Under the pieces are notes generated by a model that was given only the letters and a program-made list of their open reading frames with translations, searched no databases and was not told the origin of the DNA. The position numbers and the translations under genes were made by a program. From the NCBI RefSeq assembly GCF_035582795.1, contig NC_134365.1, positions 219,807,887 through 219,871,886 of the forward strand: a stretch of DNA of 64,000 bases. The letters are read 5' to 3'. Shown piece by piece: positions 12,749 through 23,289 of the stretch (positions within the stretch are counted from its first letter, which is position 1; each line of letters opens with the position of its first letter). This DNA is from Mycteria americana (Eukaryota; Chordata; Aves; Ciconiiformes; Ciconiidae).

Positions 12749-15700
12749 TTGTGTGCATGTAGTAAGAGGGATTTTGTACCCGTGACAGTCCACTGTCCCC
12801 AGAAGAAGGATGGGAGAGGAGACAAGAGCAGTGAAAGTCCACAAAAACAAGTGGGGAATTGGAGAAGTCCTAAATTAACCCACCCATTTCTCTTCGACAT
12901 CTGTCATCCCAAACATTTCAGAGACAACATGCCAACACTGACTCTCAGTACCACCTCCACACCACCACATCCCTCCAGTAACTAAACTGGCAGCAGCTTG
13001 GTGAACCTCATGGGTTATTGAAGGGAGTTCTACCAAGCTGCCATGATCCTATAGCCCAGTCTACAGGACAGATTTGGGGACTGCTTGCAGTTTGGTTGCA
13101 CTATTTCTTACAGAATTTAGGATAACAAGCCTCACTTCCAAGGAAAATGGCATGTTAGGCAGGTGGGGTGGGATGTCCCCTGTAGGACACAGGCTCCCAA
13201 GCCTCTGTGAGCTGATGAAGCAGCACTATAATCCCAGCTAGGTCATGCCAGCATGGCCATCCATGACAGGCGTATCCTTTGGAGGCATCCAGAATTGTCC
13301 TTAGACCCATCTCACAGGGCTTGGTGGGGACCAGGGATGGAGATGGGATTAGAAGAGGGGATTTTGCATGCTGTCTTCAGACTTTTGTGGCTGCTCCCCA
13401 TGTGGCTCAGCATGGGAGAAGTCTGCTGGTATTTTGCCTTCCTTTTTCATGCACATCAGCACTGGTGGGCTGTGGGGCTGTGCCCAGGTAACGTGGGTCA
13501 AACAAGTCCCCATTTCTCTTTCCCATTACCTCACCTTAATGAACTCCCTATAATTACCCTGCCCAGCCCTCGACTTTTTGAGCAAAGTGACAAATGGCTT
13601 TCAAATCTGCCTTGCATTTTGCTGAGGAGAGAACGAGCTTCGTGAATATTTACCCTGCAGATTTCCTCTATTAAAATAGCTTCGTGAATATTTGTTCTGT
13701 AGATTCCATGCAATTAAGTGAATAAGCGATACGTAACAGCCTGTGTTTTCCAAGAGCAGGACGGTGTCCAAGCGATAGCGCAGCAATGCTATGAGGCGGC
13801 AAAAGGAACAAACGCCTGCTTGTGTTTTTATGCCATCCTATAATTAACCCCTGGAATGGCTCTGGAATAAAATTAAAGTAACACAGTGCTAAGTCAGGCT
13901 CTGAATCCGTACTACAACCTCAAAAGTGCTCTACCTTGCTCAGCACCTATTTCACAAATTTTTTATGACGATGGACATACTCCATCATGGAAGAGGAACC
14001 AAAGCCCGTAATCAGGTGTTTGTAGGTAAACAGAAAGCCTAACCGAACCGTCAAGGTGCAATCAGAGAGAAATCACATCAGGATCAGAAATAAATCACTC
14101 AGGAAAAAAAATCACTGCTGTCAACAGAAAGGATTCATCTCCAATGTTTTCCCGGCAGTTTTAGGTAAGAACAAAACAACCAAGCCTGGGTGTTTCTGGG
14201 AAAGGATGAAGGGTTTTCGTAGCATCACCTTGAAGACCATTCTTTAATAAAAACAGCTAGAAGGGAAGATAATTCAAGCTGGATGTCTTAAGAATGCCTT
14301 AAGGATGTCTTGAAGGATGCCTAAGAAAATCAGAGACCAGGTTTTTGGAAGCTAGGCTCCCAGCAGAGCAAACAGATGAGCAGCTCTGAGTGCCCATAGC
14401 TGTGACCAAGCCGGGCAGGTTTTTAGGAGAAACTAGCACCCAGAGTTGAGAGAAGAGCCATGTATTAGTGGGGACTAAATGGGGTGTGGATTATTGAAAA
14501 TTAGACCCCACCTGAGCTGTCCAGAGGAGCTTCAAATTTACGTGTCCCAGCCAGGGAAGGGGTGAGTGAGACAGATGTATGAAATGACTCCTGTGAAATG
14601 CAAGGAAGTTTTTAGGTAAAAATATAAAAGCCTGGTGTTACCTATGGTTTATGATTACATAGAGCAGAGTGTACCTCAGAGAGGTTTTCCTTGTCCGAAT
14701 GGTTCCAGACCAAGTTTCAAAGCATGGTACCTTGTTTGGTACCTTGCCAGCTCTTGTCAAGTTAGGTCATAAGGTGACTGTGCTACTAATCTCCTTGCTG
14801 TCCCCAATCTCCATCAAAAAGTAGCTTTTTCTCACAGTTGCAAATAGAGTACTTGGCTGAGATGGGGCACTGTGGGTTGCTTTGGGATCCTTCCCCAGAC
14901 TGGGGGTTCTGTGTTCTCCACTCAAGGCCATGGATTGCAACTAACCAAGGTGACCCATGTCCCACCTCAGTTTTGTTTTATTTTGCCTTGTCTGAAAATG
15001 TGTCCCTTCAGCAGAGCAAGTAGGGTCTGAATCTTCAGAAATGTTCAGCCCCTTTGGTCACAGCTGGGTTTGCAGAGGTGCTCAACTCCCACTTAGGCAA
15101 CAGAAATCCTATTTTTGAAGGATGTTCACACAAACAGCATTGGAATATCTGCCCAGGAGGTGTGGCAACAGGGATGGCTGCCTTGAGCCCTGCAAAAAGT
15201 CCACCTTCTTTTCTGCAAGTAAGTCAACCTTGCCTGAAAACCTCTCCAAAAGCCCTTTGGAGAGCCTGGCCCTAATGCTGCCTTGCATGAGATGGTCCCA
15301 AGACCCATTGAGTCAGCGCAAAACCTGGCACAGCTCTCTCCTGGTCCCTGCTTTCCATCACAGAGTCAGAATGAATGTTGGGATCAGGGACTAGATTAAA
15401 AATGGGCAGAAATAGGGATGTCTAACAAATGCCTTGCTCACAGATGAGGTGTTTTTACTCTCAGCCAGCATTTGCAAAGCCGGGACCATAATGGCAGACA
15501 CTCCCCTGAAGATTTTACATTATTCCTCCTATTCCAAAAAGGCTGTTCAGGCATTTTATCCTTTCCAGTTGGTCTCCATCTCGCCACTCTTGCAAATCAC
15601 TGCTATTAATTATGCACCCACTGCTAAGCCCCCCTGCGAGGAGGACTCCAGCTCCAGCACCGCAGCAAAGGAGGGGTTACTGGACTTCTTCATAGGGAAG

Positions 15701-18509
15701 AGAAAGCGCTACCCCACCCTGAAGGGATCATTCAGCTTTGGAGAGAGGAGCTGACAGCTGGTTTTTATTAGGACAGAGGCCTTTAAAAGGCAGTGTTGGG
15801 GTAGGGGTGGGACCTTTGGTCCAGAGGAGAAGCATGTTCTGCTCAGTCCCTGGGCTGGAAGGTCAGGCTTGCATGGTCTCCGGCCAAATGGCACAAGAGT
15901 CGAGAGGCTCTGCTTTGATTTTCCTCTGGCTGGTGATGGGTGCTGGGCTGGTCCAGCGGGACAAGAGTTGGCCTCTGCTGTGGCTTGGACTGGGCACTCC
16001 TACAGCATGCGTGATGAGTGATGATATTAAAGACAAGATGAGGGAGACAAACACCACTGAAATTTAGGGAAAATGACCTGTGGCTACAGCTCTGAATCCT
16101 GCCCCTTTACAGGCAGGTAAGCAGGATATTAGTGCACAAAAATCTCTGTTATTTGAGGGCAGGGTAGGGGGAGAAAAGAGGCAGAATAAAGCAGAGCTGT
16201 GAGGCTTCAGGCTTGTATTTCGCCCTGGAAAATGCTGTAATCTTCTGCAAGACGTCTGATGGGGGAGAAATCTCAGGTTGCTGCAATCTTGCTGCTTTGC
16301 AGGGATGGCCTCACGTGCCAGAGGAAGGACAAACAGTGGCCTCATCCCCTTTTAAAGCTGCCCATGCTATAGGTACAAGGGAGTTTGCATATGGCCTCTG
16401 TAAGATTTGGCCTCCGTCACCAGGTTTTGGGCACTACGAGGAGAACAGCTGAGCTTTCACCTCCCTCTGGCTGCACCTTCTTGGGACAAAAACCTCTTTT
16501 CTGTTATTTGCCTTAGAGCTGCATCCCCTCCATGCGCATGGCGGTGTGGCTGTGGGGTGTGACAGATGCTCACACGTTGCTCCTCTGCACCCTGGTCCCT
16601 GCTCAGGCCCTGCCAAGGTGCATTCTTGTTTTAACCCCCTGGCTGGCTTCAGAGCAACATCATGTTAAAAAAAAATAATAATCCATGTATCAGAAGCTGT
16701 CTTCCTCTTCCCAGAAATGTAACATTTCTGCCTGGATGCTGTACAGACCGGGAAGGGCTGTATCCAGTCTTGTACCAATGTATTTACCCCTCAGAGTATC
16801 AACGCTTGCTATGAGGCAGTCAAGAGAAAACAGTCCTGAAGTATATGCCCTATTCTTGATTTAATCTAGAAGAACCTCACTTACTAAGTTTTTACTTTTA
16901 TATATGCTCCTGCTCTTCAGCATTTTGGAGAAGATTTTAGCATCAAACGGTCCTTGTTTGTTCTCCCTGTCAGAAGAAAAAGCATTTGGGTGAATATTTG
17001 AAACTCATATGATAATAATTTGGCTTTTTTTTTAGTAGGTGGAGGATCCTTAAAAAAAAAGTCCCTATCAATGCTTGAAATTGAAACCTAGAGACCCAGT
17101 GAAAAACTTATATCTGCTTCAACTAGTAACTGAATAGGGTCAAGGGCACAAACCTGGTCACTGACCTATAATTTATTATTAATTGGTGTTGCTCACCAAA
17201 AAAACCACTCATCAAAGTCTGGGCAGGCCTTGGGGGATTTAAGAGAGAGGTTTCCCAATGCAGAGTGTGGATGTGGTCACCCTGTTTTGGGTAATGGAGC
17301 TTAGTTTTACATGCCAGTTGTACATCCGGCCAGTAAATGGCCACTAGCCCAAAGCTATTTATATTTATAGCTGCATCCCGTGTCTGAAGATGGCCAGAAT
17401 ACTTGTTTAAAATGGAGGAATGGCATCTTGTTGCAGGGCATGCTGTCACATGCCCTGGCAGCTTCCAGCCACCGGTCCCAGCTAAATAATTAAAAAAAAA
17501 AAAAAAACAAACCCTCCAGAACATTTATAAATGGCTCCTTTGACTGTCACATGCAGAACACACAGTAATGCTGGGTGAAGTGCTATCCTAGCCCCTCTGC
17601 GGGTGTGATGGCTTTCATAGCTCATTCATAGCACACAGCATCTTGAAACTCACTGATAAAACTGTAATACCACACCCCACAGTATACATAACTATGTCAT
17701 ATTAATAAATATTTGCAGAGTGCCACGACTTGGGACAGCGCTTTAGAAATTTTTTAAATAAAGGAGCATGGCCCCCTGCTCCAGGAGAGTTTACACTCGG
17801 GTCCTGGTTCTGCATATGTTTAATGTTACTCTGAGTCATCCATGGAGGGTCTTCTCCTCTTGCAGGGGGGATGGAAGAAAAAGAGAGGGTGAGGAGACAC
17901 ACGCATAAAAAGGAATGATAAATGATGCTACCGAAGGCAGCATGGGTGGGCCCAGGGCATTAGTAATGGAATATGCCTTTTTTGCATCTATGTAGTTGGT
18001 TGAAATCCAGTTGAGCTCCTCAGCACCTGAATGGTATCCCTCTCTCAACAGCAGTGTTATGGTTTATGTAGCATGAGCCTGGTGAGGTCTGCAGCAGGAC
18101 TAGGACTTTTGCAAGGGGCTGCAGGACTCACTCCCTCTTGCTTCTGAGTGACCTTTGAGGCCAGGGACAGATGTAGCTGCAGTCTGGGTGAAGGGAGTCT
18201 CACCTGTGCTGCCTACGGTTGCTTTGAAGACTGATATCACCGTACGTGCTCCTGGTAAATCCTGCAAGGACTCACTGGCAGATCTGGGGAGGGTTTCAAG
18301 TTTCGGAGTTTACCATACCTGCTGCAACAGATGACAACACAGCCTTATTTTCCAGCCCGGTATCTTTTTGACATGCTAAAAAATTTTTTTATACCACCCA
18401 AAGATATTTCTAAAGATTAACAAGAAGATGATTTTCCAAACATTTCTTTGAGTCTAATAATTAGGTCAATCCAGAAAATACTGTCCCACTGTCTCCACTT
18501 CTAATAATG
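12749..18509. other. Upstream intergenic DNA
   Basis: No supported gene. It contains a 42-bp-offset duplication (13,636-13,707), a short degenerate tandem of AAGGATGTCTT-like words (about 14,280-14,325) and an A-run at about 17,493-17,507. Long open frames here have no recognisable domains and no splice support. Confidence 0.5.
13636..13707. repeat. Two-copy short tandem duplication
   Basis: AGCTTCGTGAATATTT begins at 13,636 and again at 13,678, and each copy is followed by a similar tail (CCCTGCAGATTTCC / TTCTGTAGATTCC). The copies are about 30 bp long and offset by 42 bp. This is a small local duplication with a few substitutions since. Confidence 0.85.
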
Positions 18510-19092
18510 GATGGTGTGGTGGGTTGACCTTGGCTGGACACCAGGTACCCACCAAGCCGCTCTACCACTCCCCTCTTTAGCAGGACAGGGGGGAGAAAAT
18601 AAGATGGAAAAAAACCTCGTGGGTCAAGATAAAGGCAGTTTAATAAAGCAAAAGCAAAGGCCACTCACGGAAGCAAAGGAAAACAAAAGATTTATTCTCT
18701 ACTTCCCATCAGCAGGCCACGTCCAGCCATTTCCCAGGAAGAAGGGCTTCAGTATGCATAGCGGTTGCTCCAGAAATCAAATGTCGTAATAACGAATGCC
18801 CACCCCTCCTCCTTTCTCTTAGCTTTTATTGCAGAGCAGCCATCATATGGTATGGAATATCCCTTTGGTCAGTTTGGGTCAGCTGTCCTGCCTATGTCCC
18901 CTCCCAAGGTCTTGCCCACCCTCAGCCTACTGGTGAGGGGGGAATGTTGGAAGGTGAGCACTGCTCAGCAGTAGCCAGAACACTGGTGTGCCATCAACAC
19001 CTTTCTAGCTACCAGTAATACCAGTACCACAGCACTATGAGGGCTGCTGTGGGGAAAATTAACTCCAGCTCAGCCAGACCCAATACAGATGG
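18510..19092 (-). mobile_element. Solo LTR of an avian ERVL-type endogenous retrovirus, with TSD
   Basis: A 573-bp LTR (18,515-19,087) starts TG and ends CA and is flanked by the direct repeat GATGG (18,510-18,514 and 19,088-19,092). A 5-bp target duplication fits ERVL/ERVK-type integrases. The sequence resembles the abundant bird ERVL LTR that carries GGTTGACCTTGGCTGG at one end. Sense is the minus strand. In that direction there is a degenerate TATA region (AATAAAAGCT, 18,831-18,840) and then a polyadenylation signal AATAAA (18,691-18,696). No internal viral genes are present, so the provirus was reduced by LTR-LTR recombination. It lies about 4 kb upstream of the predicted WNT11 start, antisense to the gene. 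Confidence 0.92.
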
Positions 19093-20920
19093 ATACATCC
19101 ATACCCTACGTAAAGACTGTGCCTGAAGGCTGCAATGCCAAAGAGGGTTGTTCGCTCAACAACCGCTTGCTTCCCATGGGGCTTAAATGCTTTTGGAAAG
19201 TCCCAGCTCTGGTTTATTTATTGTCACACTGGTGCGGCCAGTTCTTTTTTATGAAAACCCCATGGAAAATAGTGAATCAGGTTGTCTTCTGCTGATGAAA
19301 ATGGTAATAGCTTTGACCCTCAGAAGCAGTAGGAAAGCTAATGATTGCTAAACTTTTAGATTTAGGCCCCTGATTCAGCATTCAGGTCCCGTGAAATGAA
19401 ACTCCATATGCACACTGAGGCAGCTCCCCACTTCCCAGGTGCCCAAAAACCATCCATGCTTTGCCACCAGACGCACACCCCAATGTGTGCATGAGGAACA
19501 GGAGACAAAGACCTGCAACATTTCACCAGTGGATGTCCCTGATTCAGCAAAGCACTGAGAGCACAACGTGTCACATAGAGATTAAGAGGATTTAAGCATG
19601 TGCGGAAATATTTTGGCATACCAGGGCCTGGGGGCTTGTCTATGCACGAAATTGTCTCAGATTAAATGTTTGGGGTGGATTTAAAGTTTCTAAAGCTCTT
19701 CCTGAATAACTCCATATACGCATGTGGTTAGTCCAGAGCATATTTATCCTATATCCTTTATGTATACATCCTTTCTCACTAGCATTCCGGTTTCTTACTC
19801 TTTATCCCACCTTTTGACTTCTGTCTCTTATGTCCTTCTGTCCTGATGAACGCCGTGGACAAGCAGCTCTCACGAACGCAAGAAGGAGTAGATACTTGTG
19901 CTCCCAGTGCCATTTTTTAAATGATTCTCCAGCATGTTGTCCTGTAGTAAGAAACCTTAATAAACTGCTAAGAGCTCAAGACAACCACGCAGACTGGGAC
20001 CGTCTCCTTCTTTCCGTATTCCTCCTCCACACCATCATTTTTGGCCATTCAACTCTCATTGCCGATATTTAGACCATGAAAGTCTGGTGGTAGGACTTGC
20101 CTTGCTGTGTTGTGTTTGCACAGCTCTGAGCACAGCAGGTGCCTACTGCAAAATCACGAGTATTATAACTACTGCTACTTACTACTTCTGCTCCTATTGA
20201 TTAATAACAACCGCATTTTCCCAACAGCCCTTTAAAGATTAAGGTAATTTGGAAAAAGGCTATTTATACGGAAATCAGGGCATTTGCACAGCAAGCTGGA
20301 CTGCAATAGATATTCCAGGCAATTTCCCCATGTAAATAAGTCCTCCTTGGAGAACCCTGACAAAACCTGCTCCTCGTAGGTACATGTTGCTGGGGGAAGT
20401 GGGGTGGGAGGCGGGCTGGGGAAATGGGAGTCTCAAGCAGTTGGAGCACTTATGGGCAACTGTCACACAAAGAAAAATGGACATACTGTGCAAAGCTGCT
20501 GGCAAAACTGGGTCTTAAACAAATAATATAGTGGCTTTGGGAATTTGGGATTGTGTATACGGGGTTCTTTGCAGTTCACATAGGAAAGCCCATTAGCGAC
20601 CGGTGTATATGAATGCAATCTTTCCGGCACAGGGACACGTACATTAAAATATTATCCTATAAAAATAGCTGTTCCGAAAATAGACCTTTAGGAAATTTAT
20701 TCTGAGCCTCTTGGTCCTGAGACTAAAGCATTTATTCTCTTCTTTCCTTTCACCTGAAACCCATGATCAAACTGAGTGAGCAAAATGACACAGGTACTTT
20801 TGCAACCAGCACCCATTTGTTCACAGTCCATAGCTGACACAGATGTCTCAAAGTCCGACTTATGAGGCTTGAGGCTGAGAAGCCCATTGTGCTTTTCTTT
20901 CTTAAGGGTTTTTTTCTTAA
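19093..20920. other. Upstream intergenic DNA between LTR and pyrimidine array
   Basis: No gene or repeat recognised. AT-rich words with homeodomain-like and MEF2-like cores (for example TATTATCCTATAAAAATAGC at about 20,650) occur shortly before the array, but none is convincing alone. Confidence 0.45.
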
Positions 20921-22328
20921 CTTTTTCTTTTTCTTTTTCTTTTTCTTTTTCTTTTTCTTTTTCTTTTTCTTTTTCTTTTTCTTTTTCTTTTTCTTTTTCT
21001 TTTTCTTTTTCTTTTTCTTTTTCTTTTTTCCTTTTCCTTTTCCTTTTTCTTTTCCTTTTTTCCTTTTCCTTTTCCTTTTTCTTTTCCTTTTTATTTTTAT
21101 TTTCCTTTTCCTTTTCCTCTTTTCCTTTTCCTTTTCCTTTTTTCCCTTTTCCTTTTCCTTTTTTCCCTTTTCTTTTTCCTTTTCCTTTTTTCCCTTTTCT
21201 TTTTCCTTTTTCCTTTTTCTTCCTTTTTTTCTTTTTCTTTTACTTTTTCTTTTTCTTTTTCTTTTTCCTTTTCCTTTTTCTTTTTCTTTTTTCCTTTTCC
21301 TGTTCCTTTTTCTTTTCCTTTTTCTTTTTCTTTTTCTTTTTCTTTTTCTTTTTCTTTTTCTTTTTCTTTTTCTTTTTCTTTTTCTTTTTCTTTTTCTTTT
21401 TCTTTTTCTTTTTCTTTTTTCCTTTTCCTTTTCCTTTTTCTTTTCCTTTTTTCCTTTTCCTTTTCCTTTTTCTTTTCCTTTTTATTTTTATTTTCCTTTT
21501 CCTTTTCCTCTTTTCCTTTTCCTTTTCCTTTTTTCCCTTTTCCTTTTCCTTTTTTCCCTTTTCTTTTTCCTTTTCCTTTTTTCCCTTTTCTTTTTCCTTT
21601 TTCCTTTTTCTTCCTTTTTTTCTTTTTCTTTTACTTTTTCTTTTTCTTTTTCTTTTTCCTTTTCCTTTTTCTTTTTCTTTTTTCCTTTTCCTGTTCCTTT
21701 TTCTTTTCCTTTTTCTTTTTCTTTTTCTTTTTCTTTTTCTTTTTCTTTTTCTTTTTCTTTTTCTTTTTCTTTTTCTTTTTCTTTTTCTTTTTCTTTTTCT
21801 TTTCCTTTTTCTTTTTCTTTTTCTTTTCCTTTTTCTTTTTCTTTTTCTTTTTCTTTTTCTTTTTCCTTTTCCTTTTTCTTTTTCTTTTTTCCTTTTCCTG
21901 TTCCTTTTTCTTTTCCTTTTTCTTTTTCTTTTCATTTTCCTTTTCCCTTTCCTTTTTTCCCTTTTCTTTTTCCTTTTTCCTTTTTCTTTCTTTTCCTTTT
22001 TCTTTTCCTTTTTCTTTTCCTTTTTCTCTTTTTATTTTTATTTTTATTTCATTTTCATTTTTCGTTTCCTTTTTCTTTTCCTCTTTTCTTTTCCTTTTCC
22101 TTTTCCTTTTTTCCCTTTTCTTTTTCCTTTTTTCTTTCTTTTCCTTTTTCTTTTCCTTTTTCTCTTTTTCTTTTCCTTTTTCTCTTCCTTTTTCTTTTCC
22201 TTTTCCTTTTCGTTTTCTTTTTTTTTCCTTTTTCTTCTTACCTTTTTCTTTCTTTTCCTTTTCCTTTTCCTTTTTCCTTTTTCCTTTTTCCTTTTTCCTT
22301 TTTCCTTTTTCCTTTTTCTTTCTTTTTC
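20921..22328. repeat. 1.4-kb (TTTTC)n pyrimidine array with internal higher-order duplication
   Basis: The plus strand is an almost unbroken run of T and C in TTTTC, TTTTCC and TTTTTCC units for about 1.4 kb, interrupted only by rare A or G. Distinct variants repeat in the same order. The ATTTTTATTT variant recurs at about 21,091 and 21,482, and CCTGTTCC at about 21,299 and 21,690, both 391 bp apart. A third CCTGTTCC lies at about 21,897. This shows segmental tandem duplication inside the array. Long open frames through it encode only F, S, P and L, or K, R and E, and are artefacts. Such mirror-symmetric polypyrimidine DNA can form triplex (H-DNA). It ends about 0.75 kb upstream of the predicted WNT11 start. 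Confidence 0.97.
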
Positions 22329-22559
22329 TAGCAGGCAGTCATCAAGCCTCCATCCCCGACACTGGTGCGAAAGCAAAAATCAGATCTCAACATCTGAACT
22401 TTCCACTGATGAAAGACAGATCAAAGAAAAAGAGGTTGTGAAACCTGAAGGCTGACAGCGGGACTCAATGAGGCGGGACATGTGCTTGTAGCCCGCGTTA
22501 GGACTGCCGGGCAGTGATTTCTTAGCCTCGCAGGAGAAGGAAATCCACCTGACAGCCCC

Positions 22560-22730
22560 GTGCATGAAAAGTATCTTTGTCCTTTAATTGGGAAGTCGAT
22601 CGCGCAGCCCAGCAAGCGCTAATCACCCTCTGGAGAGGTAACGTTTAAAAGTTTCCGGTGAAAACACGAACTGGCTATTTTTGTTGCTAATCATTAACCG
22701 CTCATTAGAATAACGCCGTTAACAGTCGCA
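22560..22730 (+). promoter_or_regulatory. Promoter-proximal AT-rich block with homeodomain-like sites
   Basis: This block lies between the pyrimidine array and the CpG island. It has several TAAT/ATTA cores close together: CTTTAATTGGG, GCGCTAATCA, the facing pair TAATCATTA (22,688-22,696) and CATTAG (22,703-22,708), followed by GTTAACAG. A TCF/LEF-like ATCAAAG lies further upstream at 22,420-22,426. The setting, about 350-500 bp before the predicted start, suggests a proximal enhancer. The function is inferred. Confidence 0.35.
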
Positions 22731-22985
22731 GCGCCGACTCCGGCCAGGTCCCTGCCATCCCCGGGGGCCGGCGCCGGGCACACCCCCCGCCCGGCCCGGT
22801 CCCCGCGGAGCTCTGCGAGGGGACGCGCCGGGCCAGCCCCGGCTCCCGAGGGGGACGGCCCGGGGAAGGATGGGGGGGGACGCTGCCGGGGCGGGGGGTG
22901 CCTCCCCGGGCGCCGAGCCCCGCGGAGCCCCGGCCCTGCCCGCGGGGGGGGGATCCGCGGGGCGCGGAGCGCTGCCGGCGGAGCC

Positions 22986-23000
22986 CTTTGTTATGCTAAT
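22986..23000 (+). promoter_or_regulatory. SOX-POU composite element
   Basis: CTTTGTTATGCTAAT matches the SOX2-OCT4 composite consensus CTTTGTTATGCAAAT at 14 of 15 positions: a SOX half (CTTTGTT) directly followed by a POU octamer half (ATGCTAAT, the form used in the FGF4 enhancer). It lies 73-87 bp upstream of the predicted start. Binding in vivo is not shown. Confidence 0.5.
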
Positions 23001-23006
23001 CCGGGC

Positions 23007-23014
23007 TGACATCA
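23007..23014 (+). promoter_or_regulatory. CRE/AP-1-like site
   Basis: TGACATCA differs by one base from the CREB/ATF palindrome TGACGTCA. It lies between the SOX-POU site and the TCF site in the core promoter. Confidence 0.3.
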
Positions 23015-23022
23015 CGCCGCAT

Positions 23023-23029
23023 ATCAAAG
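23023..23029 (+). promoter_or_regulatory. TCF/LEF-like site
   Basis: ATCAAAG fits the TCF/LEF consensus WWCAAAG and lies about 20 bp before the TATA box. It would allow beta-catenin input on WNT11 transcription. The motif is short, so support is modest. Confidence 0.35.
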
Positions 23030-23042
23030 CCGAGGGGCCCGC

Positions 23043-23050
23043 ATATAAGG
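23043..23050 (+). promoter_or_regulatory. WNT11: TATA box of WNT11
   Basis: ATATAAGG is an AT island inside otherwise G+C-rich sequence. It is 29 bp from a CCA(+1)-type initiator at 23,071-23,073, the usual TATA-to-start distance. A good splice donor follows 60 bp later. These three together define the promoter prediction. Confidence 0.7.
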
Positions 23051-23072
23051 CGGCTCCGCGGGCCGCCCCGCC

Positions 23073-23132
23073 AGAGCAGCCCCGGCCCCCGCGCAGCCCC
23101 GGCCCCGCCGCGCCCGCGCAGCCCGGGCAGAG
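23073..23132 (+). other. WNT11: WNT11 non-coding first exon (predicted)
   Basis: Predicted 60-nt 5' UTR exon from the TATA-set start to the donor GCAGAG|GTAAGC. It contains no ATG and is C-rich on the transcribed-sense strand. The start could shift by several bases. I infer that it joins the exon starting at 26,528, because no in-frame WNT11 start exists nearer and the donor is strong. A cDNA or CAGE tag would settle it. Confidence 0.6.
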
Positions 23133-23148
23133 GTAAGCGGCGGGGACC

Positions 23149-23169
23149 GGGAGCGGGAGCGGGAGCGGG
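23149..23169 (+). other. Perfect G-quadruplex motif after the first donor
   Basis: Four GGG runs are separated by identical AGC loops, 17 bases after the exon 1 donor on the non-template strand. It satisfies the G3N1-7 rule with short loops, so a stable quadruplex in DNA or nascent RNA is plausible. Confidence 0.75.
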
Positions 23170-23289
23170 ACCGGGGGGGTGCGAGCCGCTGCCGGGAGCT
23201 GCGGGAGGGGGCAGTGCCCCGGCGGGAGCCCCCCCCCGGAACGCCGAAGGTGCGAGGGCGGGGGTGGCCAAGAGCAGGGGTCTGCGGGG

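Noticed and set aside
20862..22455. Long open frames on both strands of the pyrimidine array (up to 528 codons)
   Set aside because: They encode only Phe/Ser/Pro/Leu or Lys/Arg/Glu runs from a five-base repeat; they are low-complexity artefacts.
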